A stretch of DNA of 64,000 nt from CAVPUA01 sp963828015 (GCA_963828015.1 CAWHCD010000004.1:744001-808000); one strand, 5' to 3'; positions 38,293 through 47,285 are shown, counted from the stretch's first letter. The notes: generated by a model from the letters alone, not told the origin. Numbers and translations are program-made.

Positions 38293-39429
38293 ATGACGCT
38301 GGCGCAACTCGGGGCCGATGTCATCCGCATCGATCCGCTGCGGGGCAACAACGACTACACCCGCTGGCCGGTCGGGCCGAACGGCGACAGCTACTTCTGG
38401 GCCTCGCTGAACAAGGGCAAGCGCTCGGTCGCGGTCGACATCCGGCAGCCCGAGGGCCGGGAGCTGGTCGTCGCGTTGGTGACCGCGCCGGGGGAGGACC
38501 GGGGGATCCTGCTCGACAACGTCGTCGGGCGGCCCTGGCTGGACAACGCCGAGTTGACCGCACGGCGCGCTGATCTCATTCACGCTCGCCTGCAGGGCTA
38601 CGCCGATGGGCGCCCTTCGGTGGACTACACGATCAATCCCGAGGTCGGCGTCCCGCTCATGACCGGGCCCGAACTGGGTGGGCCGGTCAACCATGTCGTG
38701 CCGGCCTGGGACCTGGTCGCGGCCACGACGTTGACGACGGCGATCCTGGCCGCGCTGATCGATCGGCGCGCGCACGGGCGCGGCACCTACGTCGAGGTTG
38801 CGCTGGCCGATGTGGCCGCAGCGACCGTGGCCAACATGGGTTGGCTCTCGGAAGTGGCCGAACGAGGCAGCGATCGGCCGCGTCAGGGCAACTACCTGTA
38901 CGGCAGCTTCGGGGCCGACTTCGCCTGCGGGGACGGTGAGCGGGTCATGGTCGTGGCGTTGACCCCGGGCCAGTGGTCGGCACTGCGCACGGCAACCGGT
39001 ACCGCCGAGGTGTTCACGGCCCTGGAGACGACGACGTCGTCCGACCTGAATCTGGAGTCGGACCGGTATCGGCTGCGCGAGACGATAGCGGCGATCATGC
39101 GACCGTGGTTCCTCGCCCGAACGTTCACGCAGGTGCGCGACGAGCTCGATCAGGCCCGCGTGCTGTGGGGCCGCTACCAGCCGATGTCGGCTCTGCTGGC
39201 CCAGCATCGGGCCGGTGAGTGGGAGGTGCTCGCCGACTCGGAGCTGCCCGGCGATGGCTCGCCGACGATTACGGCTCGTTCACCCGTGCGGTTCGACGGA
39301 TCTCGGGGGGCGGCCGGCGCGCCGCCGGTTCTCGGCCGGGAAACCGGCGAGGTGCTTGCCTCCGTTCTCGGGCTGTCCGACGCCGAACTCGGTCGGCTGG
39401 TCGCCAACGGGGTCATCCCCGCCAGATAG
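38293..39429 (+). CDS. CaiB/BaiF family III CoA-transferase
   Basis: Transfers CoA between carboxylic acids. From ATG 38293 there are 378 residues (MTLAQLGADVIRIDPL at the start, YFWASLNKGKRSVAVDIRQP, then HGRGTYVEVALADVA). The conserved N-terminus of the family (GIQVFEFASYVAGPTGG) is encoded in frame just upstream, from about 38242, but no ATG, GTG or TTG precedes it. The real start may be lost to a sequence error or be non-canonical. It is 65 bp or less from the cyclase-family gene and ends in a strong terminator. The acid it activates is unknown. Confidence 0.85.
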   Translation: MTLAQLGADVIRIDPLRGNNDYTRWPVGPNGDSYFWASLNKGKRSVAVDIRQPEGRELVVALVTAPGEDRGILLDNVVGRPWLDNAELTARRADLIHARLQGYADGRPSVDYTINPEVGVPLMTGPELGGPVNHVVPAWDLVAATTLTTAILAALIDRRAHGRGTYVEVALADVAAATVANMGWLSEVAERGSDRPRQGNYLYGSFGADFACGDGERVMVVALTPGQWSALRTATGTAEVFTALETTTSSDLNLESDRYRLRETIAAIMRPWFLARTFTQVRDELDQARVLWGRYQPMSALLAQHRAGEWEVLADSELPGDGSPTITARSPVRFDGSRGAAGAPPVLGRETGEVLASVLGLSDAELGRLVANGVIPAR

Positions 39430-39450
39430 GCCTGAGCAGGCCTATCTGGC
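39421..39450 (+). terminator. perfect hairpin overlapping the CoA-transferase stop
   Basis: GCCAGATAGGCCT and AGGCCTATCTGGC form a 13-bp perfect stem with loop GAGC; the stop codon TAG lies in the left arm. It closes the catabolic cluster. Confidence 0.8.
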
Positions 39451-40318
39451 AATCGCTAGTTCATTCCGACTTCAAGTCCTCAGTACTGACGGTCAACAGC
39501 GTGACGCGGCCTGACTAGAAGCGATCATTTCGCGCTTCCAGCCCCGGAGAATGACTGCTCGGCTCCGATCAGCGACCGGGCGGCTGCAGCTGCGCGTACC
39601 TCAACCCGAGTCGTGGCGCTTGCATCACGTGTCCTGAAGCCCCCTCACCAGAGCCTGACGTATTGGGTACTGCGGCCGAGCTGAGCTGTCGAATCTCACG
39701 CCCGGACAGTCCGACTAACCCAGACCCGATAATTTAGGGCCGTAGCCGTCTATTTATTGACAGACAGCACAGGGAATAGCAAAATGTGCGCGCGAATGCT
39801 GGTACACGCACGAACGCCGAAAGACACAAGATATGAATTACCTATGGTAACAGCGCCAGCGCGGCGCGTGAGATCCACTTCATGCCGGAATCCATTCAAT
39901 TCGCGCTTTGCTTAACTATTCGACACCAAGACATGACGTAACTCACATGGCACTCCCAGTACTTTGGGCATGCGTTAATGCATCAGAAACTTCTCGCCAC
40001 AATCATAAGAGCCGCCGAGGGAGTCTCGGGTGGAACTTTCACAGCGAAGTGCGCGATAGCAAGCACTCTTCATTCGCATACCATGAGTCGGGGGATTCAT
40101 GTCCAGGACATCCACACGGGACAGCAGCGATAACGGTGTATCTGCGAGGTTAGAGCCAAACTTTAAGCAGAACCTCTTCGCTTGCACCGATATCCGCCAA
40201 GACAGCTCGACGGGGCAGGAAGCCCCTAGGTCTCCTGTGGCGCGGTCGCGGACGATGTCGTACGCAATTCTCTCCTGAACTCGCGTCTAGCCTTGGTTGA
40301 GATTGCTTGAGGTTCGGA
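39451..40318. other. AT-rich non-coding leader of the glycosyltransferase island
   Basis: About 870 bp without a supportable gene. It is clearly richer in A+T than the rest of the window, with runs such as TCTATTTATTGACAG and AAAGACACAAGATATG. A promoter-like pair lies at 39757-39785. Short open frames here (for example 39908-40153) have no ribosome-binding site. The composition suggests acquired DNA and a target for Lsr2-type silencing. Confidence 0.5.
39757..39785 (+). promoter_or_regulatory. putative promoter in the AT-rich leader
   Basis: TTGACA (39757-39762) and CAAAAT (39780-39785) are 17 bp apart. This is the best -35/-10 match in the leader, about 530 bp upstream of the first glycosyltransferase start. 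Confidence 0.3.
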
Positions 40319-41464
40319 ATGACTCAAACTCAGCTTGCGACCGCACAAAGCCCGACGGACCTAACCGCTGTCGACCTGTCGGTGGTTATCCCGACGTTCA
40401 ATGAGGGCAGCAATACTCTGGAACTTGTGCGTCGGCTGAACGCTCACCTGGCTGGCACCAGCGCAGAGATTCTGTTCGTAGATGACGGGACAGACGATCT
40501 TCCCGAGCAGGCAAACGCGTCCCAATCCAGGATTCCTATCCAGGTGCACCGGCGCGTTTACAACGCGGGAGGCTTGAGCGGCGCGGTGGTCGAGGGCATT
40601 CGCCGCAGCGCTGGCCGGGTGGTGGTAGTCATGGACGGCGACCTGCAGCATCCACCGGAGAAAGTGGCCCAACTTGTAGCGGCCACAGCGCGCAGCGATA
40701 TCGCTGTAGCCAGTCGCTATATCGCTGGCGGCGCCGCCGGTGGGCTGGGCAACGGATGGCGCAGGATCATTTCGCGTGGCACGGGCAGTGTCAGCAAAGT
40801 ACTCTTCCCCCGCCGCTTACGCGAATGCAGCGACCCAATGTCCGGTTTCTTTGCGATCAAGCGCGAAGCGGTGAACCTGGACGTGCTCAAGCCGCGGGGC
40901 TTCAAGATTCTGCTGGAGATCATCGCGCGCTCGCCGCGTAGCCTGAGAGTCGCCGAGGTGCCCTTCGAGTTCGGGGACCGCCACGCCGGTGAGAGCCACG
41001 CCACGATGAGGCAGGGCGTGAAGTTCATTTACCAACTCGCCGCGCTCCGCGTCGCAAGCAGTAAGGCGGTGCTTTTCCTGCTTGTCGGCCTATCCGGCGT
41101 GTTGCCGAACCTTGGCCTGCTCGTAATCCTGACGGCCGCACACATGCACTACATTCTTGCTGCCATCATTGCGACTCAGGTCGCCGTGCTTTGGAACTTC
41201 CTTGGCGCGGAACTCTTGGTCTGGAAGGACCATCACGCCGGCAAGATCCAGCACCGGTTCGTCAAGTTCCTCGCCGTCGGGGAGACGGACCTTGTCCGCC
41301 TTCCATTCGTGGTGCTCCTGGTCCAAGAGCTGCACTTCGGGAGCCTGCTGGCCTCGGGTCTAACCATGCTCGCCATGTTCCTGTTGCGGTTCAGCCTCTC
41401 AGAAAGACTGGTTTACGGCGGCCACCGCAGTAAGCCCCCTCAGGTGCAGGTGGAGGCAAGCTAA
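40319..41464 (+). CDS. GT2 polyprenyl-phosphate glycosyltransferase with GtrA-like membrane domain
   Basis: DPM1-like enzyme of 381 residues, predicted to load a sugar onto polyprenyl phosphate on the cytoplasmic face. The catalytic domain (20-240) has VVIPTFNEG, the acidic VDDGTDD, the metal motif VMDGDLQHPPE and the acceptor-loop segment CSDPMSGFFAIKRE. The C-terminal 130 residues have four hydrophobic helices in the GtrA pattern. ATG 40319 is preceded by TTGAGG. Base use is nearer 57 percent GC. The stop overlaps the next start (TAATG), making a three-gene unit. Confidence 0.9.
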   Translation: MTQTQLATAQSPTDLTAVDLSVVIPTFNEGSNTLELVRRLNAHLAGTSAEILFVDDGTDDLPEQANASQSRIPIQVHRRVYNAGGLSGAVVEGIRRSAGRVVVVMDGDLQHPPEKVAQLVAATARSDIAVASRYIAGGAAGGLGNGWRRIISRGTGSVSKVLFPRRLRECSDPMSGFFAIKREAVNLDVLKPRGFKILLEIIARSPRSLRVAEVPFEFGDRHAGESHATMRQGVKFIYQLAALRVASSKAVLFLLVGLSGVLPNLGLLVILTAAHMHYILAAIIATQVAVLWNFLGAELLVWKDHHAGKIQHRFVKFLAVGETDLVRLPFVVLLVQELHFGSLLASGLTMLAMFLLRFSLSERLVYGGHRSKPPQVQVEAS

Positions 41465-42723
41465 TGGCTCTCGTAATAGTTCTTTTATCGCTCATCGCGG
41501 TTCTCCTGTTTGCCGTATCGGCCGGGACCCTATGGTGGATGCTGCACGCTTGGCGGACACCGGAGACCTATTCAGGATCGGCCTTCCCTCAGATAGACAG
41601 CCCTCAGCATTCGTTCTCTATCATCATGCCGTGCCGCGACGAGTTGCTGACGGTTATGACCGAGACTCTGAATCGCCTGCTAGCGCAAACTCACCCGCAT
41701 GTAGAAGTTGTGCTATCTGTCGGTCATGATGATCCTGCGACAGTCGCGAATGCGGCATTCCTGTCTCGCTTGCACCGCGGGCGGGTGAAGGTTTCGATCA
41801 ACTATGATCCCGTTAAGAACAAACCTCGCCAGCTCAACACGGCGTTGCGGGACTGTACAAATGAGATCGTAGGTGTGATTGACGCCGAGTCACTAACCTC
41901 ACCTGAGCTATTGTCCGGAGTCGACGCGACGTTTCGTGCGCGCGGAGCTGATGTCGTGCAGGGGGCTGTCCAGCTCGTCAATTACCGCTCTCGTTGGTTC
42001 TCCCTTCGGAACTGCCTGGAATACCGCATTTGGTTTAGATCTCGACTGCACGGTCATGCCATCTCGGGCTTCATACCACTCGGTGGAAATACCGTGTTCG
42101 TCTGGCGAGACCTACTCAATGAGGTCGGCGGCTGGGATGGGGATTGTCTAGCTGAGGACTGCGATCTCGGTGTGCGACTGTCGGTGCTCGGTAAGAAGGT
42201 AGCGTGCGTCTATAGCAACAATCTCACTACGTTGGAAGAAACGCCAGACACGGTGCGGGCCTTCGTGAAGCAGCGGACCCGCTGGTCGCTGGGGTTCATG
42301 CAGGTGCTGACCAAGGGCGAGTGGAAGAAGCTCCCAACCTTCAAGCGTCGCTGCGGGGCATTCTGGATGCTTTCTCAGCAATACGCCATTGCATTTGCGG
42401 GCGTGATGGTTCCCGTAGCTTTTATTACCGCCGTACTGCTTTCGCTCCCGACAGGCATCGTGATGCTGACTTATCTACCGCTCATCCCTCTCCTGATGAC
42501 TGTCGTGTTTGAGCTGATCGTCCTCCAAGATCTTGGTAAGGACATGGGATTCAAGTTCACAGCTAGAGACTACGTCGTTCTTGTATTGACGACACCAATC
42601 TATCAAGTCCTATTGCTGTGGTCCGCACTGGTGGCAGTATTTCGCTTTTACAGAGGAAATCTTGTTTGGGACAAAACCCCTCATGAGGGCTCGCACCTAG
42701 CGATTCGGAGCGCTTCCACATGA
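41464..42723 (+). CDS. GT2 processive-type membrane glycosyltransferase
   Basis: Protein of 419 residues in the cellulose-synthase/hyaluronan-synthase-like branch. One N-terminal helix (2-28) is followed by the catalytic domain with IIMPCRDE, IDAES (the DxD equivalent), AEDCDLGVRL and QRTRWSLGF (Q-x-x-R-W), then several C-terminal helices. These motifs mark inverting, UDP-sugar-using, often polymerising enzymes. It overlaps both neighbours by 1-4 bp. Together with the DPM1-like and GT39-like enzymes it probably builds and exports a cell-wall or capsular glycan. Confidence 0.9.
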   Translation: MALVIVLLSLIAVLLFAVSAGTLWWMLHAWRTPETYSGSAFPQIDSPQHSFSIIMPCRDELLTVMTETLNRLLAQTHPHVEVVLSVGHDDPATVANAAFLSRLHRGRVKVSINYDPVKNKPRQLNTALRDCTNEIVGVIDAESLTSPELLSGVDATFRARGADVVQGAVQLVNYRSRWFSLRNCLEYRIWFRSRLHGHAISGFIPLGGNTVFVWRDLLNEVGGWDGDCLAEDCDLGVRLSVLGKKVACVYSNNLTTLEETPDTVRAFVKQRTRWSLGFMQVLTKGEWKKLPTFKRRCGAFWMLSQQYAIAFAGVMVPVAFITAVLLSLPTGIVMLTYLPLIPLLMTVVFELIVLQDLGKDMGFKFTARDYVVLVLTTPIYQVLLLWSALVAVFRFYRGNLVWDKTPHEGSHLAIRSAST

Positions 42724-44456
42724 CCGTTCAGGATCGGCTCGTGCCCGATGATCTACCATCGGTGCAAATCAGCGAAGGTGGTCAGCAGGTTGGCCCGTCT
42801 CGCCTGGCTCGCTTTATTCCGAACCTGCCCCTGATTGGCGTCCTGCTTGGGGTGGCATGGTTCTACGGCACGAACCTCAACAATTTCCCTGAGTACATCA
42901 ATGACGATGAGGGCACCTACTACGCGCAGGCATGGGCGGTACTGCGCGAGCACACCATGACCCACTACACCTACTGGTATGACCACCCGCCATTCGGCTG
43001 GATTCAGATTGCAGCGCTGATAGAACCGCTCTCGTGGCTGTATCACCCGAATCCCGCCAACGGTCAATCGGTTGAATCTATCGGACGCGCTGCAATGATG
43101 GTCATGATGGTCATCTCATCTGGTTGTCTGTATAAGATCGGGCGGAATCTTGGCATGCCGAGGGGCGTTGCGATTGCCGCTCCGATTGTATGGGTACTCG
43201 CGCCAATCACTGTCTTCTATGGTCGTTCGGTATACCTTGATAATATCGATATGATGTGGCTGCTCGTCACATTGTCGCTCGTTAGCGGTAAGCCAAAGCT
43301 GCAATATTATATTCTTGGCGGCGTTGCCTTTGCCGGCGCGGTGCTTTCGAAAGAGACCGCAATCATCGCGTTACCTGCTCTTCTTCTCGCCATTTGGACG
43401 TACTCATGGCCAAGCATCCGAAAGTTCGCCCTAGTCGGTTTCGGAGTCTCGGCGACACTCGTCATGTCCATTTATGTGTTGTACGCGCTCGTCAAGAATG
43501 AGCTTCTCCCGGGGCATGGGCACGTCTCGCTCTGGTGGGCGCTCCAATGGCAGGTTGCGAACCGCGGGTCGAGCGGCTTCCTGTTCACCAATGGCTCCGG
43601 TGCAAACCAGCTCCTGGACTCGTGGCTCGCTCACGACAAGGTGCTCATCGAAGCAGGTTTTGCGGCTACGGTGCCGGCGCTCTTTTTGCGGAAGTTTAGG
43701 CCTGTCGCGCTCGTGCCAGTCTTCTACTTACTTGTGGCGATGAAGCCGGGCTACCTGCCGGCTATGTTCGTCATCACTGCTCTGCCGTTTCTAGCGTTGG
43801 CGATCGTCTATGTGGGATGGACGGCCTGGCGAATCGCGGCGTCGCGTCCGCGAGCCATGCGCGTCCCTCTGCACACTGCGCTCGCCGTTGCCTTGGTGGT
43901 CGCCACGTTGGCGGTAATACCGGGATGGGGTCGTTACGACAAAGCTGCGGTCACGGCTAATGCGAACGCTCCGTACGAGCAAGCCTTGATCTATGTTGCC
44001 AACAACCTGCCACGTGATTCGCGGATCCTGACGGACGACACCACGTGGAATGACCTTGTGGCGTTGGGATGGAGCGGCAAGCGGTGGTACGGCCCCATAT
44101 GGCACTTCAAGCTGGATCGAGACCCTGAAGCGCAGAAGAACATGCCTGATGCATGGCGGGATGTTGGCTATGTGCTGCTGGGTCGAGAAATGCAGGTTCT
44201 AATCAATACCATCAACATCGACTGGCAGAACTCACCGCAAGTTGTCTCCGCCTTAGAGAACAGCGATGAGGTCAAAGCCTGGGGCCCCCCCGGACTGCAG
44301 GTCGCGTTACGGAAGGTCGATCCGGGTGGTTCGCAGGGCTGTGACAAGTGGCTATGCCCTAGGGATGAACCGGCCTGGACCAATCCGAACGGGACGGGCG
44401 GCAGCGCCGCCGCGCAAGCTGCCGGCAGGCGCCTAGCCGCGACTGGAGTCAAGTGA
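42720..44456 (+). CDS. GT39/ArnT-like polyprenol-dependent membrane glycosyltransferase
   Basis: GT-C fold transferase of 578 residues with about 11-12 hydrophobic helices. The first extracytoplasmic loop has the catalytic acidic pair in YINDDEGTYYAQAW and the YWYDHPPFGW motif, both typical of PMT_2/DUF2029-related enzymes that take a sugar from a polyprenyl-phosphate donor. A periplasmic C-terminal domain has two Cys (GCDKWLC) that could pair. It starts with an ATGA overlap. It should use the donor made by the DPM1-like first gene. The acceptor is unknown. Confidence 0.9.
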   Translation: MTVQDRLVPDDLPSVQISEGGQQVGPSRLARFIPNLPLIGVLLGVAWFYGTNLNNFPEYINDDEGTYYAQAWAVLREHTMTHYTYWYDHPPFGWIQIAALIEPLSWLYHPNPANGQSVESIGRAAMMVMMVISSGCLYKIGRNLGMPRGVAIAAPIVWVLAPITVFYGRSVYLDNIDMMWLLVTLSLVSGKPKLQYYILGGVAFAGAVLSKETAIIALPALLLAIWTYSWPSIRKFALVGFGVSATLVMSIYVLYALVKNELLPGHGHVSLWWALQWQVANRGSSGFLFTNGSGANQLLDSWLAHDKVLIEAGFAATVPALFLRKFRPVALVPVFYLLVAMKPGYLPAMFVITALPFLALAIVYVGWTAWRIAASRPRAMRVPLHTALAVALVVATLAVIPGWGRYDKAAVTANANAPYEQALIYVANNLPRDSRILTDDTTWNDLVALGWSGKRWYGPIWHFKLDRDPEAQKNMPDAWRDVGYVLLGREMQVLINTINIDWQNSPQVVSALENSDEVKAWGPPGLQVALRKVDPGGSQGCDKWLCPRDEPAWTNPNGTGGSAAAQAAGRRLAATGVK

Positions 44457-44477
44457 GGGGAGGCCGGCAACTGACCG

Positions 44478-45011
44478 TCAATGCAGGTGGGTGATGACGA
44501 TCTTGAGCACGATCATGAGGACGCCCAGTGCACCCGCTAGAGACGTCATCAGTAACAGGGCCAGGCCCCGCATGCCGGCCGATCGGGCCGCCGACCAGCC
44601 GTGGAAGCCGAGCAGAGCTACGGTGACCCCGAGCGCGGCAAAGGCCGACTCAACCGCCGTGGCCCCGAGCAACCGAACGACCACCAGTACGACGAGCGGT
44701 AGGTAGGACGAGGTGACCATGGGCCACTTCACACTCAGCCCTGAGCGGATGTGCACCCAGCTGGGGCGTTCGCCGGCGTGGGCGTGGGCGATCAGCCAGG
44801 CGTACTCCTCGGCCAGCCAGTAGACGATCAGGGTGACGACCACGGCAAAGGCCAAGGGCAGCGTCCCGAGTTGACTGCCGGCCGACGCCATGACCGCCGC
44901 CGTGACGATCAGGCCGTAGATGCCGGCCGCCTGCCGACTCTGGGCCTGTGGAACCAGGTCGCTGTCTTCGGCCGCGCTCGGCTCGTCGGGCATTGGTTGG
45001 CTGTCGGTCAT
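44478..45011 (-). CDS. four-helix membrane protein, unknown
   Basis: A 177-residue protein with a 28-residue acidic-polar N-terminus and four predicted membrane helices (about 29-48, 50-70, 103-120, 123-145) plus a fifth at 150-172. The only charged loop of note is LAEEYAWLIAHAHAGERPSW. No family is recognised. GC content is back to the window norm, so the low-GC island ends at 44456. It is convergent with the glycosyltransferase operon and diverges from the methyltransferase. Confidence 0.65.
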   Translation of the reverse strand: MTDSQPMPDEPSAAEDSDLVPQAQSRQAAGIYGLIVTAAVMASAGSQLGTLPLAFAVVVTLIVYWLAEEYAWLIAHAHAGERPSWVHIRSGLSVKWPMVTSSYLPLVVLVVVRLLGATAVESAFAALGVTVALLGFHGWSAARSAGMRGLALLLMTSLAGALGVLMIVLKIVITHLH

Positions 45012-45052
45012 GCACTCCGCCTCGGTGTGCAGACGACCTGCCTGCCCCTAGA

Positions 45053-45058
45053 TACTGT
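45053..45058 (+). promoter_or_regulatory. -10 element of a leaderless methyltransferase promoter
   Basis: TACTGT ends 6 nt before ATG 45065. No ribosome-binding site is present. Confidence 0.45.
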
Positions 45059-45064
45059 CAGGCC

Positions 45065-45730
45065 ATGACGGAGCCACGGATCGAGCACGAGGCGTACGTG
45101 GGCGACCCAGCGGTTCAGGCCGAATGGGATCGGCGTTATGCCGACCGCGAGCAGCTGTGGAGCGGGCAGCCCAACGGCGCGCTGGTGGCCGAAGTGGCCG
45201 GCCTCGAGCCCGGGCGGGTGCTCGACGTCGGCTGCGGCGAGGGCGCCGACGCCGTCTGGCTGGCCCGCAATGGCTGGGACGTGACCGCGCTCGAGGTCTC
45301 GAGCATTGCCCTGCAGCGCGCGATCGGCCACGCCCGCGACGCCGGGGTCGCGATCCACTGGGTGCACGCCGGCCTGGCCGAGGCCGGGCTCGAACCCGCC
45401 TCCTTCGACCTCGTCTCGGCTCAGTACCCGGCCCTGCTGCGAACGCCGGACTCCGCGGCTGAACGCGCGCTGATCGCCGCGGTCGCGCCGGGCGGGACCC
45501 TGCTGCTCGTGCACCACGCCGGCATGGAGACCCACCAGCACGACGAGAGCGAGCGGCACGACGACGAGTTCGACCCGGCCGACTACGTCTGGCCGCGGAT
45601 GGTCACGGCCCGGCTGGACGCCGATTGGGAGATCGAGCGCGACGAGCAGCGACCGCGGGTAGTGCCCGAGGGCGGTGCCGGTGCGCACCACGCCGACGAC
45701 GTGGTGCTACGGGCTCGCCGGCTGCGCTGA
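45065..45730 (+). CDS. class I SAM-dependent methyltransferase
   Basis: Protein of 221 residues. The SAM-binding motif I is RVLDVGCGEGADAVWLARNG, the post-I acidic residue is in VTALEVSS, and FDLVSAQYPAL corresponds to motif IV. The N-terminus WDRRYADREQLWSGQPNGAL is that of the tellurite-resistance/thiopurine-type branch. A His/Asp-rich patch (METHQHDESERHDDE) near residue 160 could bind metal. ATG 45065 suits a leaderless transcript. The substrate is unknown. Confidence 0.88.
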   Translation: MTEPRIEHEAYVGDPAVQAEWDRRYADREQLWSGQPNGALVAEVAGLEPGRVLDVGCGEGADAVWLARNGWDVTALEVSSIALQRAIGHARDAGVAIHWVHAGLAEAGLEPASFDLVSAQYPALLRTPDSAAERALIAAVAPGGTLLLVHHAGMETHQHDESERHDDEFDPADYVWPRMVTARLDADWEIERDEQRPRVVPEGGAGAHHADDVVLRARRLR

Positions 45731-45731
45731 C

Positions 45732-46640
45732 CTACGCCCCAGCGGTGGAGTGCGGAGCGACCTCGGCGTACGCACCGGTCAGGATGTCCTCGAGCAGTCC
45801 GGGATGCGTCGGGGTCCAGCCCAGCAGCTCCCGGGTCAAGGTGTTGGAGGCGGCCGCGTCCATCGCGAAGAAGCCGCCGATCCAGCCGAAGTGCTGCGCC
45901 GCCTCATCGGCCGGGACCGACCGCGTGCTGATGCCCAGCGAGGCGGCGATCGCCTCGGCGATGTCACGAGTCGGCAAGCCGGGCTCGCCGACCGCGTGCA
46001 GCACCGACGCCGGCGGGGCCGCATCGACCGCGAGCCGCACCAGCGTGGCGGCGTCGGCTCGATGCACCGCCGGCCAGCGGTTCTGGCCGTCGCCGACGTA
46101 GCCGGCGACTCCGGTACGGCGGGCCAGTTCGACCAGGGTCGCGATGAAGCCATGATCGCCCGGGCCGTGCACGGTGGGAGCGAACCGCACGACCACGCTG
46201 CGTACGCCGCGCTCCGACAAGGACAAGGTCAGTTGCGCGTTGGCGATTCGTGGATGGATGGCCGGGTCGGCCGTGGTGGCCTCGGTGGCCCCCTCGCCCA
46301 GCCCGACCACGCCCGACGCGATCAGCAGCGGGCCGTCGGTGCCGGCCAGGACGTCGCCGAAGACCTCGATGGCTTGCCGATCGAGGCCGGCCGCTTCGGT
46401 CATCTGCGAGAAGTCGTGGTGATAGCCCAGGTGCACGACGCCATCGGCCTGCTCGGCACCGGCCCGCAGCGAATCGAGGTCCTCCAGACTCCCGCGCACC
46501 ACCCGCGCGCCGAGCCCGGCGACCTTCTCTGCTGCCTGCTCCGAGCGGGCCAGCCCAAGCACGTCGTGGCCCGCGGCGAGCAGTTCGGGCACCACCGCCG
46601 AACCGATCCAGCCCGATGCCCCGGTAACGAATACCCGCAT
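45732..46640 (-). CDS. NAD-dependent epimerase/dehydratase (atypical extended SDR)
   Basis: A 302-residue Rossmann protein starting MRVFVTGASGWIGSAVVPEL. The usual catalytic Tyr-x3-Lys is not obvious: the equivalent region reads HPRIANAQLTLSLSERG, so this is an atypical SDR related to NmrA-like or isoflavone-reductase-type proteins. ATG 46640 has GGAGGT 6 bp upstream; an earlier in-frame start would cover the operator. It is divergent from, and probably controlled by, the TetR gene through two palindromes at 46654-46706. Confidence 0.85.
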   Translation of the reverse strand: MRVFVTGASGWIGSAVVPELLAAGHDVLGLARSEQAAEKVAGLGARVVRGSLEDLDSLRAGAEQADGVVHLGYHHDFSQMTEAAGLDRQAIEVFGDVLAGTDGPLLIASGVVGLGEGATEATTADPAIHPRIANAQLTLSLSERGVRSVVVRFAPTVHGPGDHGFIATLVELARRTGVAGYVGDGQNRWPAVHRADAATLVRLAVDAAPPASVLHAVGEPGLPTRDIAEAIAASLGISTRSVPADEAAQHFGWIGGFFAMDAAASNTLTRELLGWTPTHPGLLEDILTGAYAEVAPHSTAGA

Positions 46641-46653
46641 GATGTACCTCCGA

Positions 46654-46715
46654 GTTGATGTCACACGATGACATCAACCTAGCACGTTCATGTCGGACTG
46701 TGACATCACTACACT
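46654..46715. promoter_or_regulatory. two TetR operators and a leaderless tetR promoter
   Basis: Site 1 is GTTGATGTCA-N5-TGACATCAAC (46654-46678), a perfect inverted repeat. Site 2 (46690-46706) shares the pattern TGTC-N7-GACA. Their centres are about 32 bp apart, three helical turns. TACACT (46710-46715) ends 6 nt before the tetR ATG. The arrangement suits shared repression of the divergent pair. Confidence 0.7.
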
Positions 46716-46721
46716 CAACGG

Positions 46722-47285
46722 ATGGGTCGCTGGCAGCCGGACGCGCGTGGGCGCCTCGGGCAGGCGGCGATGGAGCTGTACACCGAGCGCGGCTACGAGC
46801 AGGTGACCGTCGCTGACATCGCCGAGCGCGCCGGGCTGACCTCACGGACGTTCTTTCGCTACTTCGAGGACAAGCGTGAGGTGCTTTTCGCCGGGACGGA
46901 CGTCTTGGCCGAGAAACTGCGGGTCGCGCTCGAAGCCGCCCCGGCCGCCGATCCGCCCCTCGCTGCCGTCGCGTGCGCCCTGGAGCCGGTGGCGTCGCTC
47001 ATCGGCGGCGATCGGACCCATTCACGTCAGCGCCAGGCGATCATCACCGCCCACTCCGAGCTGCAGGAGCGAGAGCTGGCCAAGATGGCGGCGTGGTCGC
47101 GCACGCTCACCGACGGCCTGCGCGCTCGTGGAGTCCCCGAGCCGGGCGCGAGTCTGGCCGCCCGCACCGGCGTAGCCGTATTTCAGGTGGCGTTCGAACG
47201 TTGGCTGACCGGACCGGCCCGCCGGAGCCTGGTCGCTACCCTGCGCGAATCGTTCGACGAGCTGCGCTTGATCAACTCAGGCTGA
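46722..47285 (+). CDS. TetR-family transcriptional repressor
   Basis: A 187-residue regulator. The N-terminal helix-turn-helix reads ERGYEQVTVADIAERAGLTS and RTFFRYFEDKREVLFAG, the standard TetR pattern. The C-terminal domain (60-187) is helical and ligand-binding, without a recognisable ligand. The start lies 16 bp after operator 2 and fits a leaderless message. Its 3' end overlaps the convergent SDR by 14 bp. Confidence 0.92.
   Translation: MGRWQPDARGRLGQAAMELYTERGYEQVTVADIAERAGLTSRTFFRYFEDKREVLFAGTDVLAEKLRVALEAAPAADPPLAAVACALEPVASLIGGDRTHSRQRQAIITAHSELQERELAKMAAWSRTLTDGLRARGVPEPGASLAARTGVAVFQVAFERWLTGPARRSLVATLRESFDELRLINSG

Noticed and set aside
39908..40153. An 81-codon frame in the AT-rich leader
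   Set aside because: No start signal, no family, and random stops in the region make chance likely.
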